From: Arthrobotrys musiformis
Taxonomy: Eukaryota; Ascomycota; Orbiliomycetes; Orbiliales; Orbiliaceae
Direction: 5' to 3'
Length of the DNA stretch: 64,000 bases
Assembly (NCBI GenBank): GCA_036971715.1
Contig: JAVHJL010000002.1
Span: forward strand, 2,016,501-2,080,500
Below the pieces are notes generated by a model that searched no databases, was not told where the DNA came from, and worked only from the letters and a program-made list of their open reading frames with translations. Below, in pieces: positions 23,390 to 34,906 of this stretch. Position 1 is the stretch's first letter, and every line of letters starts with the position of its first letter. A program made the position numbers and the translations under genes.

Positions 23390-24211
23390 CTATCCTCTAG
23401 CCCTTCGCCGACGTTTCCAATGGTGTATTTCGATCCTAACGAGCTCAAAGGCTACTACCGCGAAACAGAACGGGATAAGAACCGGGGAAAGAACGCCAGT
23501 CAAAGTGTAGATCGCAACTCTAGCAGTCTTATCCAATCTTCTTTGCTTCACCACGTCACCCTCAGCCGCTAAGAGGTTCTTCCACTTTTTAGAATAGTGA
23601 CCCCATGCCCAAGTAGTATTTGGGTCTAGGTTGTCATCCAACATCCAACCAAGATCGTTGAACTGTACTCCTAACAGTTCGATCTTGATGTCCTCCGCTT
23701 CTTTGAGTTCAACCTCGCATTTCTTCTTCAGTTCCATCAACAAATCTCTCAAAATGCTGATATACGGCACAGAAAGCCGTTGCACCTTGATCTCGACCTT
23801 TTTAATATTGCTTGACGGCCGCAGAAGCCGGTGGAGGATAGCCTTGAAGCACTGTATGCTATGTACTAATCTTGCTCCTCCTAGCCGCCCGATCAACAAC
23901 TCTAACTTGGTTACTCTGTCGAAATCCTCTGCCCTTAGTACGTCTGAGAATAGAACAAACGCAGGGTGTTGTAGGCTGAATGTTGTTGAAGAGTATATTA
24001 TTTCTCGCATTATCCGGGATAGAGATTTGCAGACTAGAAGGGTTGAAAAGTATCCCGAAGGAGTAACGGTATCTTGTTGATCCAATGGGTAAAGGTTCAG
24101 TGGGGATGACAGTGCTATCCTATCATCCGTGTAACAAAGCCTAAGGATTTGACGAATGATTGGAGAGGGGAGGGATAGCAAACGGGACTCTTTTGGGGGT
24201 TGCTCGTCCAT
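23390..24211 (-). CDS. F-box-like protein with C-terminal membrane segment
   Basis: Single exon, 273 residues, ATG at 24211 (MDEQPPKES); the open frame runs three codons further up but without ATG. Residues 10-60 resemble an F-box-like motif (LLSLPSPIIRQILRLCY, then LLVCKSLSRIMREIIYSS). The middle region has Leu-rich helical segments. Near the C-terminus, about 228-258, lies a hydrophobic segment (TGVLSPVLIPFCFAVVAFEL) followed by a polybasic tail HHWKRRRRARG, suggesting tail anchoring to a membrane. F-box proteins recruit substrates to SCF ubiquitin ligases. A second F-box-like gene lies 93 bases upstream on the same strand. The F-box call is moderate. Confidence 0.65.
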   Translation of the reverse strand: MDEQPPKESRLLSLPSPIIRQILRLCYTDDRIALSSPLNLYPLDQQDTVTPSGYFSTLLVCKSLSRIMREIIYSSTTFSLQHPAFVLFSDVLRAEDFDRVTKLELLIGRLGGARLVHSIQCFKAILHRLLRPSSNIKKVEIKVQRLSVPYISILRDLLMELKKKCEVELKEAEDIKIELLGVQFNDLGWMLDDNLDPNTTWAWGHYSKKWKNLLAAEGDVVKQRRLDKTARVAIYTLTGVLSPVLIPFCFAVVAFELVRIEIHHWKRRRRARG

Positions 24212-24303
24212 GGTAATCAAAGAATACGGGCGGTCACCGGTGATTCTACTGGTTCTTAGCCGTCATTCACGCGGGTTACATGTCCAAGAGGATGAACGTA
24301 AAT

Positions 24304-25119
24304 TCACGCATATAAGAAGGGAATAGAAGTCAGGATGGGAGAATCTAAATACCTCAGGCGGCCCGGCACACACTTCTTGGAATACATAGCCATGATAGCA
24401 TTGTTGTATTGTGAGACATGACATCCCGGGACATCAATACTCGCGGTACGAGCCGAAGCCGGAGGATTTTTTTCGTTTTCCGACTGGTAACGGATTCGTC
24501 TTAACTTCCGCAGTGCTTGGAGTGAATCTCCTATCTTTTTGATCCCGAGTTCATTGGTTCGCACAACTCCATAGAATCGAAGCCGGGTTAGACGATTCCG
24601 GTTTTCTGTACCAATCGAGAGAAGCCATGGCCGAAAGAACGACTCTTGATCAAAGTTAATGCAAAACTCGTTGGATGAATAAAAGACGTCAAGTGCAACG
24701 TTGCTGATACGGCGGGATGTGAGAAACAAGCTAGTGGAAAGAGAAAGCTCGTTGGGGGTCGTCGGACTTTCGAAAGCGAGCAAAGCGCTATGGGATCCCG
24801 GATCTGATCCTGGCACTGTAAAACAGCGTATCCAAACCCCCTCGGGGAAATGTAAAAGCCAAGAAAATATTTGAGCGAGTAATTCCGTAGGGAGGCTTTG
24901 AAGACGAGATTGCGGGAAAGATGGGGTTGACGAGAGGTCTCTTTCGTCAGAACAATGTTCGAGCAGCAGGCTAGGACGGATACGAGCAAGTTGCTCTTGG
25001 ATATGGTAATGATGATACTGGGCATCGCCCCTGGGATTCATGATACGGCGACGGCACATTTCTCCAGTTTGAGGGTCCGTCGTCACCTGATAGGTCGTTT
25101 CTGAGTCCACGAATTCCAT
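24304..25119 (-). CDS. F-box domain protein
   Basis: Single exon, 271 residues, ATG at 25119. The motif LQSLPTELLAQIFSWLLHF at about 73-91 is a good F-box start (LPxELLxxIF), followed by LTSRRISNVALDVFYSSNEF, the usual second part in fungal members. The rest has no recognisable substrate domain; LTRLRFYGVVRTNELGIKK resembles the strand-turn-helix of fungal F-box proteins that assess substrates through LRR-like or similar folds. Predicted to act in an SCF complex in cytoplasm or nucleus. Confidence 0.72.
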   Translation of the reverse strand: MEFVDSETTYQVTTDPQTGEMCRRRIMNPRGDAQYHHYHIQEQLARIRPSLLLEHCSDERDLSSTPSFPQSRLQSLPTELLAQIFSWLLHFPEGVWIRCFTVPGSDPGSHSALLAFESPTTPNELSLSTSLFLTSRRISNVALDVFYSSNEFCINFDQESFFRPWLLSIGTENRNRLTRLRFYGVVRTNELGIKKIGDSLQALRKLRRIRYQSENEKNPPASARTASIDVPGCHVSQYNNAIMAMYSKKCVPGRLRYLDSPILTSIPFLYA

Positions 25120-25396
25120 TTGTCAGTCGCGGTCGAGGCCAACAGACTTTGTACTTCAGAACGGCTGTAAACTGTGGTGTCAACCTCGATCGGGATACCG
25201 CCCCCTTATATAGCCGGTGCATTTTCGCCATTCTCGCAATCCTGAGATTGGGCGTTGTCGGTGGTCGCTCGTGTTTGCACTCAAGCAATTCAAAAACGCA
25301 AAGAAAGTTCGAAAGCTGGGCAGCCTTGCTCCAACAGCATAATCAGCCTTTGATTGTCTGATTGTCGGTCTCAGTGTGCCGGACGGGTATCGATAT

Positions 25397-25409
25397 GGTC
25401 TCGAGGCTA
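25397..25409 (-). repeat. Dispersed 13-mer TAGCCTCGAGACC, copy 2
   Basis: Exact reverse-complement copy, flanked on both sides by an atcgat word, making a small palindrome-like setting. Confidence 0.6.
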
Positions 25410-25924
25410 ATCGATATGCAGCCCCGGCACCCGTGGGTACTAGGTGCTAGAAGTAAGTACCAGGTAAGTACATGTTGTGTATGCGTGTAGTAAGGTCCGG
25501 ATCCTCGTCTAGTGTCCACGTCGCTTTTGTGCCACCCAAACAAACAAGTTCTCAGGTTGACGAGTCTTTGTCATATTGACACACGCAACATATACAGAGA
25601 GCATGGTCCTCAGGCCAGCCTCTTGGCCCAAGTTCGAATTGCTGGATATGCATTGTGTGATTGCCGTGGTCCAAATTTATGAGGCCACGCGGCCACGCGG
25701 CGTCGAGCTGGGCCCATATAAACGGCCCTCGAAACCATGATATCCTGTATTAAGGGGATCTTACCAGTTGGTCTAGAGTTGGGAAGAACTCGATGTCGCC
25801 TCGCACCAAACTTAGTGTTGCGCACTGCCAAACCCCTTGAAGTGAGCCTGGACAGTGCATAATGTCTATAACACTATACAGCGTCCGTGGAGTAAGGAAT
25901 ATGTCAATTCAATGGCATCTTGAA

Positions 25925-25952
25925 CTTCGGCCGGCTCTGGTATACGAGACAA
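25925..25952 (+). repeat. 28-bp direct repeat, right copy
   Basis: Matches 23202..23229 at 26 of 28 positions, same orientation. Confidence 0.6.
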
Positions 25953-26189
25953 TCTTGAACCGCCTAGGACAATGTTGAAATAGAGCAGTCCACCGCATGT
26001 CATGAGGGTATTTCCCAACGCAAAACCACTTTAGTGCAAGCACACCGTCTGGCCTCGAGACTAGGTAGTCTCGTAGGTATTTCCTAGTCTCGGCGACCCT
26101 TCTTGTGTTGGGGTATTTCCCTCCTATGGCTAACATGGCTAACAGGATCAACACTCGATCCATTGATCATGCAGTTGATGGGGACGTGC

Positions 26190-26197
26190 TATAAAAA
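26190..26197 (+). promoter_or_regulatory. TATA-like box
   Basis: TATAAAAA upstream of the 26.4-27.2 kb gene. If it is the core promoter, the start codon should lie near 26270-26300, supporting a missing first exon. Confidence 0.4.
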
Positions 26198-26446
26198 GCA
26201 ACCAGTGTAAATCCTATATTGCTAGTCCGCCACATTTCGTTCTACATTGAAACTTGTTCAAATAAAAGGCCAAGGCGATGAGGCTTTCTCCGAGTCGGGC
26301 ATCCATTTTACCCACCTCGCGGCCTCGGGGCAATTACTGTCTTGGCGTCGAATATTTTGTGGTGTTATAACACTATATGGACCCCCATGCGTCAGCGTTA
26401 CGGATTCCAGGGCCCTGTACTCTAAACAACCCTGATTGTTTTCTCC

Positions 26447-27219
26447 GTGACGTTCAAGGTCCGCATCGACTCTTACTGGTTGAAATATGTGGAAAGAGAG
26501 TTTGAAAAGTTTGAAAAGGTTGGAAGGGTGATTGATGATTTTAAATTCGACGTTGAAGGGGACTGCTCACCTGGCCTGGTGGGCCTGACCTTCGACATGA
26601 AAACAGGTACTGGGAAAGCCCCCAGGCACTTGTCGATACTATTGGCGTAGCTCATCAGAGGTTCTCGGGTGCCGTCGAATTTATGAAGGTCGATAAGGAA
26701 GGTCGCGAAGTTATGCAAGATTATGGCATCGCTAGCTTCGAAAATGCGGCAAAAATATTGAAATCACTCGATGCCTGGTTCGACTATCTCAACAACTTAG
26801 TGCCTAGTTTTCAAGCCCGGGCGGAGTTGATCACAAAAATGCCTGGATTCAGAAAGCCCGAAAAAGAAACGACATTAACGAATGTTGGAAGTCTAGGATA
26901 TATACTGATCGAGTTGGGCAGACCGGATGGGCGGGGAAGCATAGTGTATAAAGACGATGGTCGCCAAAGGTTTTACGATCAGTTTAAGCGAGATGTTTTC
27001 GCATCAGAGAAGTTGATACAGGGTCTTGAGAAAGCAATCATATGGGCTAGAGCGAATATGTCTGGGCCAATGTTTAACAAGTTGCTTCGGGGTAGAGACC
27101 CCGACGAAGACAACTATTCAGAGACAAGCGACGATGACGACGACGATGCGAATGACGTGGAAGAAGAGGAAGAGGAGAGAGATGACGAAATCTCAAAGGG
27201 CATTGAGGGAGCCCAGTAG
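26447..27219 (+). CDS. Hypothetical protein, acidic C-terminus, 5' end unresolved
   Basis: Two coding segments join across a short intron (gtactg..gtag, about 44 bp, from 26613) to read FDMKTAHQRFSGAVEFMKVDKEG. The frame opens at 26447 with GTG and no in-frame ATG, so the true first exon is probably upstream; an ATG at 26278 is one candidate but its splice donor would be weak. The product is helical with repeated aromatic/charged heptads (VEREFEKFEKVGRVIDDF), then a long acidic stretch DDDDDDANDVEEEEEE near the C-terminus. No domain recognised and no signal peptide visible. Probably intracellular. Confidence 0.5.
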
Positions 27220-27918
27220 GGCAGGGAAGAACGTTGCCGAACAGGGCCAAACAGAGGGACAATGGGTTGAACAGGCTGCACCCGGAGTTCCAGTGCGGCA
27301 GAACGGCAACGTACCGAACCCATGCATATACTTACTCTATGGAGGACAACTTCCGTCGGATCAGAACTTGATTTAAGTGTTGGCATCATGGAAGTCTCAA
27401 CCCTGTCGTAGCCTTGGATGGAGTGGGCCCAGCGCCTTCATTGCCGTACTGGGTACTCGTGGACGAAAGCAATCAATCTATCATATCATTCCACCCTGTG
27501 GCTAGAGTTCCAAAGGATCGAGTACAAAAAGAGCGCTATAGCGCCCCCCCCAAAATCTATAGTCAGCACCAATGCTCTACCCATCCACCAGTGCGCGAGT
27601 CACGATGTATTGTAATAATTACCACCTTTAGCGTCCCCGATATACTGTCTACACCCTAGCTCCGTGTTCCGGCTCAAAATGGGTTGGGGCGTATCTTGCT
27701 ACCGACTGAAGGCCCGTGGCCCAATTAGCTATCAAGTCAGTCAATACACCTATTTCATAAATCTTTAAGTGTAGGCCTGTCAACATGTCATGGGGCCAAG
27801 GGCCGCTAACGTGCGCCTACAGGTTCAATTTATTGTAAAATAGTGTAAATATCTTAGAGCTTTCAAATTTTGTGATGCTAGGGTTAAAAACATATTTACA
27901 CTACGACAAGTATTTAGC
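27220..27918. other. Convergent spacer
   Basis: 3' regions of the acidic hypothetical gene (plus) and of the large secreted gene (minus). No gene seen. Confidence 0.5.
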
Positions 27919-30900
27919 TTATTGTTCTCGTCCTATGAAAGTCTGAGGCCTGAGCATGACTAAGATCTGGAATGAATTATCGGGAACACCTTCGCCGTCC
28001 GGGGTGCGCTGAATGATAATCCTTGCTATCTGCAAATTGTTCATCACTCTCTGATGGTCTGAGAGCATCCGACCAAGTGCTCCTATCTCGGCTAAACCTA
28101 GAAGTGTCTTGCCAATTTGCACCTCTTCAACGTCTTTGAGGCTCGGCTGTGGTCCCCTCATAAATGATATATCGAACCCAGACCAGCCCGATATAGCGTG
28201 GGACATTATGCCGAACAAAGTTCGGATTGTCTGAGAAGTCTCAAAACTAAGATCGTGGGCCCTCATTGATACCCACCGAGTTTCCACCCCGGGCTCCGCT
28301 ACTAAGTCCACTGTTCTGACAAAAAGGTCATAGTAGGCTCTGCTTAAGCGCTCGATTCGGGTGGACAAGGGTAACCCCTCGTCTGGCAACCCAGTTTGCC
28401 CGTCATTTGCGACACCGACTATCAGGTGGAAAGGGGAGCCGCGTACCATAAATACATATCGGGACGGGTGATACCGCCGCTGGTATTCGTATGACTGGTA
28501 TACTTTTGGCCCTATTTCCCCCGCTAGGTAGGCTTCTCGGTCTTCCTCTGAGATCTCTTCTGTGACTAGTCGCTGCAATCCAAGAGTTTCTTGCGGTGAG
28601 ATCTGCTTTCTAAAGTTAGATTCAGACGTATCCCAGGCTATATTATGTAGGAAACTCCGTATATCTTGAGGACAACCGACTAGCTCGAAACCCCCCGACA
28701 CCCGTGCGACAGTGTACTCCTCGAATCTACTTTCTGGAGCACCTGGAGAATCCAAGCCCACGGGATTTGCATCCGGGGTATAATCAGAGAGATCGAACAT
28801 ATAAGAACTAACCGATGACCATGCAATTTCACAGCCCGTTGTAGTAAACTCTTCGAGGTCTTTTCGCTGGCGTATATACGAAAGAGCTTTGAAGTTTGAA
28901 GCTACAGGCTCTTTAAAATACCTTGGTTTGTCGAAGGTAAAGTGGCCCAGTGCTATCACAAGTTGGGGTATATCCCCATTCCACCTAACCAAAACGGCAT
29001 TGACCCTTCTCCTGTAGTTCATAACGGAATACGGCTCCTCGAAGGTTCTACGTAAGAGATCTTCAATAGCGTAAACCTCACGTAATCCATTGATGAGAAG
29101 CAAAATACGACGTGCGACGTTGTCATCCGTCGTTGAGAAGTCTGGAAGTAGTCCAAAGGCGGTATCTTGATTTGGGAAGATGAAAGGGTTATCCCAACTA
29201 AGCTGAAGGTCGGAGTATATTCTTTGGAGGATATGTATCGTATGATCTGAGGGATGGAGAATTGTAACGAAACGCAAGCCAGTTCGGCCATCCTTCAATC
29301 TTTCTGTATAGATATTTGGATGCTGTTCCGTGGCAGTGTCAACGGATATCCACAACGCCCAAACTGCATCTGCAAACTCGAAGAGATTTGCAGTATCACC
29401 AAACCTACTTTGCAGGATTATATGACCTACGTCATGCGATATTGCAAAGTCGAAAACCTCTGGATCTTGGTAGCCTTGCGGCATGTATGAATCTCCTGAC
29501 AACGAAAACGCACAGAGCCTTTTCTTTTGATTCCCCATAAAGGCTGTGCTTATTTTCCGTCTCCAATGCGATTGAAGCGGGCTCTCATGATTAGAGCTGG
29601 AAGTTTTAGGGTTATCGAGTTGCTGGCTCCAGGATATAATCCGTTGGATAAGAGGCGGCCCCTGCATCGACTTGCAGTCGAGTGGTTTCATAGGGGAGAA
29701 ATTATATTTGTCAATGACGAACTTGCTAAACTCAATATCTCGATCGCCTGCCCGATTGTCTGACTGTTTTAGCCTCGAATCCACCCCGCCGGGATTTTTG
29801 AACTCCTTTAGTACACCAATTTCATCATCGAGGAACCTTGGCTCGAGAACCTCCATTTCAGCTTTAAGGCGAGTACCGGCTCTCAACGCCACCAAAATAG
29901 AATTATCAGGGTCACCAAAAAGTCCCTCGCTACCAGATGAGAAGTCTCTGTCAATTTCGATGCCGACTACAAGAAAAGGGGTTTGTCCATCATTGGCTCC
30001 GATGCTCAACTGAACAACTTGATAAGCTCCAAAGCTTTCCCCGTTCCTCCATAGCAGCGCCTGTATTATTTTCCACTCCCGTGAAGGCGTTTCTCTGAAT
30101 ATTTTAGCTACGAAGGCAAAATCGTCAGGACTTACACGAGAATCTAGAAAGATTGTCCCGGCTTGCTCGTTGCCTTGCGATAGGATTTTTAGAACTAGAG
30201 AACTCATAGTTTCGCTAAGCTCGATGAAAGTAACCCGAAGGATTGGCTTAAGGCCTGCCTCGCGGATCCAAGCTGAATATAGGATCGATCCCACCGTGAT
30301 GACATCAGAGTCTTCTAATGATTCGCCTAACTGTTCTAATCCGCCTAAGACTAGGTGGCTTTCTAGTCCCGAAAAGTAAAGTTGAAATTTTAGAGAATGC
30401 CCCGATTCTAGCATATATTCTGCGGACGCCTCGAAATAGGAGGGCTCAACCTCATCAGACGAGAACTCGAGCCCCAGGGGATGTTCCCTGGGGTAGCTTC
30501 CACGTGATGTAATTAGAAGACGAGGATCAACACCTGGTGGCTGTTTATCGAGATCAGATTCTGCCGGTAGGTTCATAGACGGGAGAGCGTGGGGCGTTTT
30601 TGGCGATAGCTGGATAAAAATCATAGCTGACGAACGATCCCCATCACGGTCCATCAATAAGAAAATTGACGATATTTCTGCATGGAACAGCCCATTTCCA
30701 AAGCTATGCAACATTCCTTTAACTGCAAGCACCTGTCTAGACCCAAGCAATGCCCCTGTTGCCCTGGTCTCTGCCGAGTCTCCATGAAATCTGCTAAGTA
30801 CTTTGATATCGAAAAAGTAGGCGTGCCTGTTTTTCTTTTGCTCGGGGTCCTGGTACCGAAGTAGCCTGCGGCCGGGTAGCTCAGCCGCGCGGGTGAAGAG

Positions 30901-32085
30901 TTTTATACTCTTCTCGTCTGTGATTCCACTAATCGTAATGTACTCAAGTGGTGGCCCTAACACATTAGGAATAACGGGGTTGTGATAAACCCCAGCCCTA
31001 ATGTGTGGGGTAAATTCATATCTCCAGCACAAGTACATGTACTGGGAAAGCTTAGAGATCACAGAAGCATCGTTAGTCCAATTAATTAAAAGATGGTGTC
31101 GAGTCGAAGAAACCAAAGTTCTTAGTATCTCTTTGAAATTGTTTTCCTTGCGTTGGAGCTCAAATAAATCCATCTCAATGAAACTTGGCGAATCTGAAGA
31201 AAGCACCTCGTCTGACACTCCCATAGCACGTAGGATAGGTGAGCTAGGATGATATTGAAAAACTTCGCCTCGTTTGATGGCATAGTCTTTAAAGATCGGA
31301 TTGGCGTCATGTTCCTGTGGCTCTATAACAGCAGTATCCTCGGCCCTCTTTAATGCCATCTGGTAAACCTCTTCATCTTCTGAACCTATGTAATCAAAGT
31401 TCAAATGCCCGGATCCTGATCCACCTTCTCTATACTGGTCCATATCATACACCTCTTCCACACGATCTAGACGACCGAATACACCTTCATCGAAATTTAC
31501 CAAGTTCCTTGCAAGTGTTTCTTCGTCGGACATCCCCTTAGCCCTGCCCTTCCCCTTATCTTTCAGCTCCTTCCTAACTTCTTTTTTGTCCGATTTTGGG
31601 TTGCTCTTTTTAAAGTTTTTTTTGCGGTCTTTATAATTAGTTCTTTTCTGGAGAATGGTAGCGTTCTCTCGGATCATAGGCGACTCATCGTGCTCTATGC
31701 TATTGAAGTCTTCAGAGGCTTTAGCATAGGCGCCTTTGCCGTATTTCTGTGAGACCTTGCCCCAAATGGTGGGTTCACCGTAGTGTTTCGTTGGGGCCCT
31801 GTCGCCGAGATTCACCGTTGAGGGATAAATCCAGTCGGTAGAGTTCTCTTCAGGGATGCAAGGGTCGGGGGTCGTAGTTGGCTCAGGTTGATTTCATGTT
31901 GTGTACGCATAGGAAGTATAAACGACACCGATACTCCCCTCAGTTTGGGCTACAGTTCCTCCTCGTGCAGTCGTGTGGCCCGAGTTCCCTGTTGCGCCTG
32001 GATTAATTGTCAAGCCATGACCAATCCTTGCGCCTATGATATCAAAGGCCAGAATATAAAATAAAACAAATCGTTTTTGAAACAT
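27919..32085 (-). CDS. Large secreted protein of unknown family, 1359 residues
   Basis: The long open frame has no ATG near its start. A 69-codon frame just upstream is in the same phase but is cut off by one TGA at about 31894. An 87-bp intron (31934..31848, gtatcg..gaag) removes that stop and joins exon 32085..31935 to 31847..27919. A donor six bases further downstream also keeps the frame, so the exact splice is open. The N-terminus (MFQKRFVLFYILAFDIIGA) looks like a signal peptide or signal anchor, followed by a Gly/Thr-rich segment, then a Lys-rich basic stretch. The remaining 1100 residues are mixed alpha/beta with recurring elements (WALWISVD, SAWIREAGL, YYDLFVRTVD) spaced about 285-290 residues apart. 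No known domain recognised and no long Cys-rich region. It could be a lineage-specific secreted or vacuolar protein. Confidence 0.68.
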
Positions 32086-34906
32086 TTCGTTCCGAACTTT
32101 CAATTGAGCCTTGCAGCTAGCTATGGTCTATCGTTCCTAATTCTAAATCACGTCGTCAGTTCTCTACAACCTATGCCTATACATGCTTAATTATATTTGC
32201 ATAAATACTTACAGAGAATAGAAAGCCGAGAATGTGGCAGTTCTGGGTATACATACGGCGCACATCGGAATATAACCTAGGCCTTGAGTTACATGGACAG
32301 GGGCTCCCCGCGAGAACTCTTAAATTATAATATTAATCGTCGAAAGCAATTAGTACAAAGATACCGGTATGTGCGTATATATCGGAACGATCTAACCACT
32401 TGAGCAAATGCATTCAAAGGCACCTAGCTATATATATATATATATATCGATAGCTCCAGATTTTGACTTCGGGTGCTGATAAACTGATACTGGCATATTA
32501 GCGACTTATCAAACTTGGCATAATGCTGAGGTGTACATTGATATTATAGGTTAGGTCATTATCCCCTGACATGCGGTTTATTGTACGATATAGTAGGTCC
32601 CCAGAATCAATAAGGTAGGCAACTCTGAGGGGGACTGAGCTAGCCAACGTTATGAATGCACCCCCCTTAGGTTTCAATACTTGACTGTGCATATAGGGAA
32701 CCCCTAAAATATTCCCTAGTACCCTGTAACGTGACTGGTGGCAGTGTTAATTCTACTAGTAGCTGCAAAACAAGCCAAAACAATCTAGCTCTGCCTGACT
32801 ATGCCCCCAGCTATAAAACTGCTCCGTTAGAAATTTCGAAAACTACCCCGTGTATATATGGGCTAGGTTTGTTAAGGCTGGCGGCGAGGCCAAAAATATA
32901 CAACTAGTCATGGAAGTACGTTTTACCGATCCTTGTCTTTGAAACTAGGTTCGTTTGTAGCTCAATCCATGCGGCATGACACCACTGGAGCTATAGGGAT
33001 ACGGTATGTTTCATTTTCTCTAATGGTTTCGACAACTATTATAAAGGATTCCTGTCGGTGGGCAGTGTACTACCTTCGACACAGCTAGCCACCCGGTAAT
33101 TATACTTTTAATTCGGAGTTTGTCAATGTATGGTTTCGAAATCTGCATTAATATAATATATATTGGGCTGTCACGCCACGCACTTGCCCCGCCTAATGGT
33201 TTGTATATTACAGCTTTCCTAAAGCTGTAAGAGTCGTTTCCAATATTTAATAACCCCTTGCGCACGCATACACTCGGAGTCGACACCGCCACCAATTTTA
33301 TCGAAACCGCTCATACGTACATTACACGAGAATTTCGGATAGTTTTTCCAAGCTCGAAGCTACTGCGCTAACTTAAAGTTGCACAAAACCAAAGAACGAA
33401 AAGTCGGATATCTAGATGTACGTATTTGACATTCAACCCACCGCGAGACCAATTCAACGCTATAGCCCTATACATGTATCAGCATATTCGAGGCTATGTA
33501 CCAGCACTCAAACTAAGCTTATAACGATCAATTTCCATGTCCGGTTTTTTTTTAAAAAAATGATTTTGTCCCCGGAAGGTGTAAATATCCATTGATCGTA
33601 AGAGAAACTCTAGCTATGGAGCATGAACTCTGCTTATCGCAATATGCCGACCTATCTGGCCCTATAACCAGTCTCGCTGTGCCAGCCAACACGGGAGTTC
33701 TCCCTATAACTAGCCTTTCAACGCTATCTTCGTGCGTTGAACTGTTACAACTTGTAATTTGTTGGAATACACTCAGAGCATGGTCGATATATATATACAT
33801 ATATAGACCATGTGAATAATATCGAGGGAATGTTATCTGCAACGGCAAACATGACTATGATGTTGGAAGTTAACAGACATGCGACGTAGCGCGAGGCTGT
33901 GTTCCACAATGCTCAATGCTACTTGAGTTCGAAACGTTCGAAACTGCGGTTTGAAAGCTCCAACATAGCTAATTTCTTGAGGGAACTTAGCCTTGCGCTA
34001 TATCCAACGTAACATTATAATATTTACAACGTTGTTACTATCAGTAAGTCAACTCACTAATTATCTCCAGTTATGGTACTATATTACAAAATCCCTACTA
34101 CCCCGCGGGTTAAGCAGAGCCCTCAAACACAAGAAATGCAACGGAACCCAACGAATTTAAGCTCAAAGGCTTATCACAGCCAAGCTCCAACGGGGCTATA
34201 GTTCCTATGTTGCCGGATGCAATGTTACAGTAGTAGTCTAATTCTCTGTTTGAGTACACAGCTTGAGGTATTGCGGCTGTTGGCTACATCCATCCTATCA
34301 CGCGCGTGTGCGAGGCATTTGTGGTCTTCGACTGTAACGTTTTTGGCCACAAATGGATACTTTAATTACAAGGTCCCGTAGATACCATGTATTCAGCGTA
34401 AATATTGCAATGCATTAACCACATACAATCCAACTCTATGCACACCAGTAGCCATTTACAATTTACTCCGCATAGAGATAGCTCAACCGTAACCCAGCAA
34501 CGCGCACGGCCTCCTATACAAGCTAGGCAGAGAGATACAAAAACAAAAAAAACTGGACCTTCAAATTCCTCCGCAGTAGTGATGGCCGTCAAGCACGGCT
34601 AGGAGAGTCCTCGTAGATTGAAGTGCGGCCCTATAGTAGGCTCGTAGATTGACACAATGATACCTGTGCGCGGCCGAACACCCTACCTAATTTCCATTGT
34701 CACAAGGAAGGAAACCAACGGGGACTTGCTACCTAAAGCTAGAGATACCTCTCTCCAAGTTGGATACAGGGGGAGTCACACGCCAGTACTTCATAGAATC
34801 CTATCGCCATATTGTAGACGCATATATGTACTAGAACATAATAAATTATGGAGGGGAACGCACACACAAACGTCCAAGTGGAAAATGTGGCTTTATGCCA
34901 TTCGGC
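32086..34906. other. 2.8-kb AT-rich spacer
   Basis: Contains a TATATA run near 32431-32448 and scattered short frames without support. The frame at 34657..35154 overlaps the phospholipase gene on the opposite strand and shows no domain. No gene was recognised. Confidence 0.45.

Larger units (their letters stand above)
25120..26446. other. Spacer with promoters
   Basis: Upstream region of the F-box gene (minus) and of the next gene (plus). It holds one dispersed 13-mer copy, the right copy of the 28-bp repeat, and a TATA-like site at 26190. A first exon of the next gene may lie around 26278-26370 but I could not fix it. Confidence 0.45.

Noticed and set aside
31894..31896. In-frame TGA as a pseudogene lesion or stop-codon read-through
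   Set aside because: A normal 87-bp GT..AG intron spans it and keeps the frame, which is the simpler explanation.
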